The translations under genes were made by a program, and so were the position numbers. The notes beneath the pieces were generated by a model. It searched no databases. It saw only the letters and a list, made by a program, of their open reading frames with translations, and was not told the DNA's origin. A DNA stretch of 33,704 nucleotides from an uncultured Clostridia bacterium. GTDB lineage: Bacteria; Bacillota; Clostridia; Oscillospirales; Ruminococcaceae. Shown here one piece after another: positions 32,700 through 33,704 of this stretch; positions within the stretch are counted from its first letter, which is position 1; every line of letters begins with the position of its first letter. The stretch is taken from positions 1 to 33,704 of the forward strand of contig CANRPG010000002.1 in the NCBI GenBank assembly GCA_947632425.1, read 5' to 3'.

Positions 32700-33575
32700 T
32701 TACTTATTTCCGGGCAGTTTATAACCCACCGCTTCGCCCATGAGGACGGGTGTTTCGCAGTCTCTTTCGGTGTTTATCAGTATGTCATAGTCTGGCGAGA
32801 TGACGTCTTTTCTGAAAAGCTGTATTATCGTTGAGCCGCCAAACTCGAACATTCCCTTTTCGTCGCCTTTGTGAATAACGCCGCGCTGGTGGTGGTTGCT
32901 TATTTTGCCTACGCACAGCGCGCCGACTTCTATCTGCACGACCTCGGAAAAGTTTTTTGTCTTCATCAGCGTAAATTCGCGGCAGTTGTTCTTAAACACC
33001 TTACAGCGATTTATCGCTATTGGCTGGACGGTATGCAGCACGCCTTTAATATAGAAATTATCCGATTTAGCACCGTCGTCTATATACGCGTACCTATGAT
33101 AATTGCACGGCTCCAGCCGATATATAAAACACCAGCCGCCGCAAAATCTATCGGCAAGTTTACCGCTGTGCAAAAGCTCTTTGAGCGTATACGGCGTACC
33201 CTTGATCTCAAACACGCTGTCGCTGTCTATTTTAAATACGGTAAGTTTGCCGTCGCAGGGGGCGCACAGCTTTGTTTCATCTGTGCAAAAAGGTCTGGCC
33301 TCTTTATATAGCTCACGGGTGAAGAAGTCGTTAAAAGAAGAAAAATGATGCTTTTTGGCATAGGTCATGTCAATATCATACTTCTTTATATACCTGTTTA
33401 CCATAGGTCTGGAAAGGCGGCTGCTGAGAAACAATGCTGCTGCCTTTGAAGCCCACGGCATGGTCAGAGGGTAAAGAAGCGCTCTGCCGACGGGTGTTTT
33501 ATACAAAAACCTAAGAAAGACATTGCTTTTGTTATAGTCTGCCTTTATGCCGACCCTGAAAACTTTACTGCTCAT
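32700..33575 (-). CDS. psd: Phosphatidylserine decarboxylase proenzyme
   Basis: The 291-residue membrane-associated enzyme makes phosphatidylethanolamine from phosphatidylserine. The proenzyme cuts itself at a Gly-Ser bond to create a pyruvoyl group; the site is FEFGGSTIIQL near residue 250. The catalytic Asp in LCAPCDGKLTVF and His in CNYHRYAYIDD complete the expected triad. The N-terminal region has the family's HFSSFNDFFTREL. The ATG has GGAGCGG about seven bases upstream. It follows the likely synthase gene by 15 bases, forming a pssA-psd pair for PE synthesis. Confidence 0.95.
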   Translation of the reverse strand: MSSKVFRVGIKADYNKSNVFLRFLYKTPVGRALLYPLTMPWASKAAALFLSSRLSRPMVNRYIKKYDIDMTYAKKHHFSSFNDFFTRELYKEARPFCTDETKLCAPCDGKLTVFKIDSDSVFEIKGTPYTLKELLHSGKLADRFCGGWCFIYRLEPCNYHRYAYIDDGAKSDNFYIKGVLHTVQPIAINRCKVFKNNCREFTLMKTKNFSEVVQIEVGALCVGKISNHHQRGVIHKGDEKGMFEFGGSTIIQLFRKDVISPDYDILINTERDCETPVLMGEAVGYKLPGNK

Positions 33576-33590
33576 AAAAACCGCTCCACA

Positions 33591-33704
33591 TCAGAATTTT
33601 GAAAAGTCGATAAGCACCATGAAAAACTCTATCAGTCCGATTATTGACATTGCCACCATGCCCTTGGTTTTAGGCTTTTTGATACGCAGCGGCGAGATAT
33701 ACGC
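33591..33704 (-). CDS. C-terminal end of a probable CDP-diacylglycerol-serine O-phosphatidyltransferase
   Basis: The last 37 codons of a leftward gene enter the window. They read AYISPLRIKKPKTKGMVAM and end in a hydrophobic helix with VLIDFSKF before TGA at 33591-33593. The position directly before psd and the basic loop followed by a final TM helix fit the end of PssA, which makes phosphatidylserine from CDP-diacylglycerol and serine. The catalytic CDP-alcohol motif lies outside the window, so the identity rests on context. Confidence 0.55.
   Translation of the reverse strand, partial: AYISPLRIKKPKTKGMVAMSIIGLIEFFMVLIDFSKF

Overview
The window looks like chromosomal DNA of a spore-forming Clostridia member, most likely in the Ruminococcaceae/Oscillospiraceae. 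The reasons are a complete eight-gene spoIIIA operon, a Clostridia-type order of housekeeping genes, strong AGGAGG-type ribosome sites with several GTG/TTG starts, sigma-A promoters with 17-bp spacers, and a Thr-rich extracytoplasmic linker of the kind common in Ruminococcus proteins. Family calls were made by reading translated sequence and motifs; no database search was run.

Left part (1-6423). The 5' end of acetate kinase (ackA) diverges from tmcAL, an acetate-dependent tRNA-modifying enzyme, and their promoters appear to overlap. A membrane-anchored polysaccharide deacetylase converges on tmcAL. Rightward genes follow for an orphan chemoreceptor, a 6-phosphofructokinase with mixed phosphodonor-site residues and a tightly coupled small nitroreductase, ended by a clear terminator. 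A small TfoX N-domain protein reads leftward.

Non-coding island (6424-7119). About 700 bases hold no credible gene. They contain two gap-free 120-bp direct repeats and, between them, a 65-bp segment able to fold as a three-way junction.

Leftward block (7120-20242). An uncharacterised four-gene operon (DUF5685 protein, Cys-rich J-protein, S-component-like membrane protein, TVP38/TMEM64 protein) has its own promoter. Upstream of it lies a dense housekeeping operon: asp23, nusB, a tsaD-like paralogue, xseA, xseB, ispA, dxs, tlyA, nadK, argR, recN. It joins isoprenoid precursor synthesis, exonuclease VII, rRNA methylation, NAD phosphorylation, arginine control and DNA repair.

Sporulation and envelope block (20243-33704). 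spoIIIAA-AH (leftward, with a possible sigma-E promoter) encodes the mother-cell side of the channel across the forespore membranes. A strong divergent sigma-A promoter drives a MoxR ATPase / DUF58 / transmembrane transglutaminase operon, closed by a bidirectional terminator. Leftward genes follow for a TIGR04086 membrane protein, yajC, a secreted family-10-like glycosidase, phosphatidylserine decarboxylase and the end of a likely phosphatidylserine synthase.

The best candidate for undescribed biology is the 7120-10055 operon. Its first product has paired Asp-rich motifs like those of class I isoprenoid synthases, and its second is a J-protein with a ten-cysteine tail. The tsaD-like paralogue and the repeat island come next.
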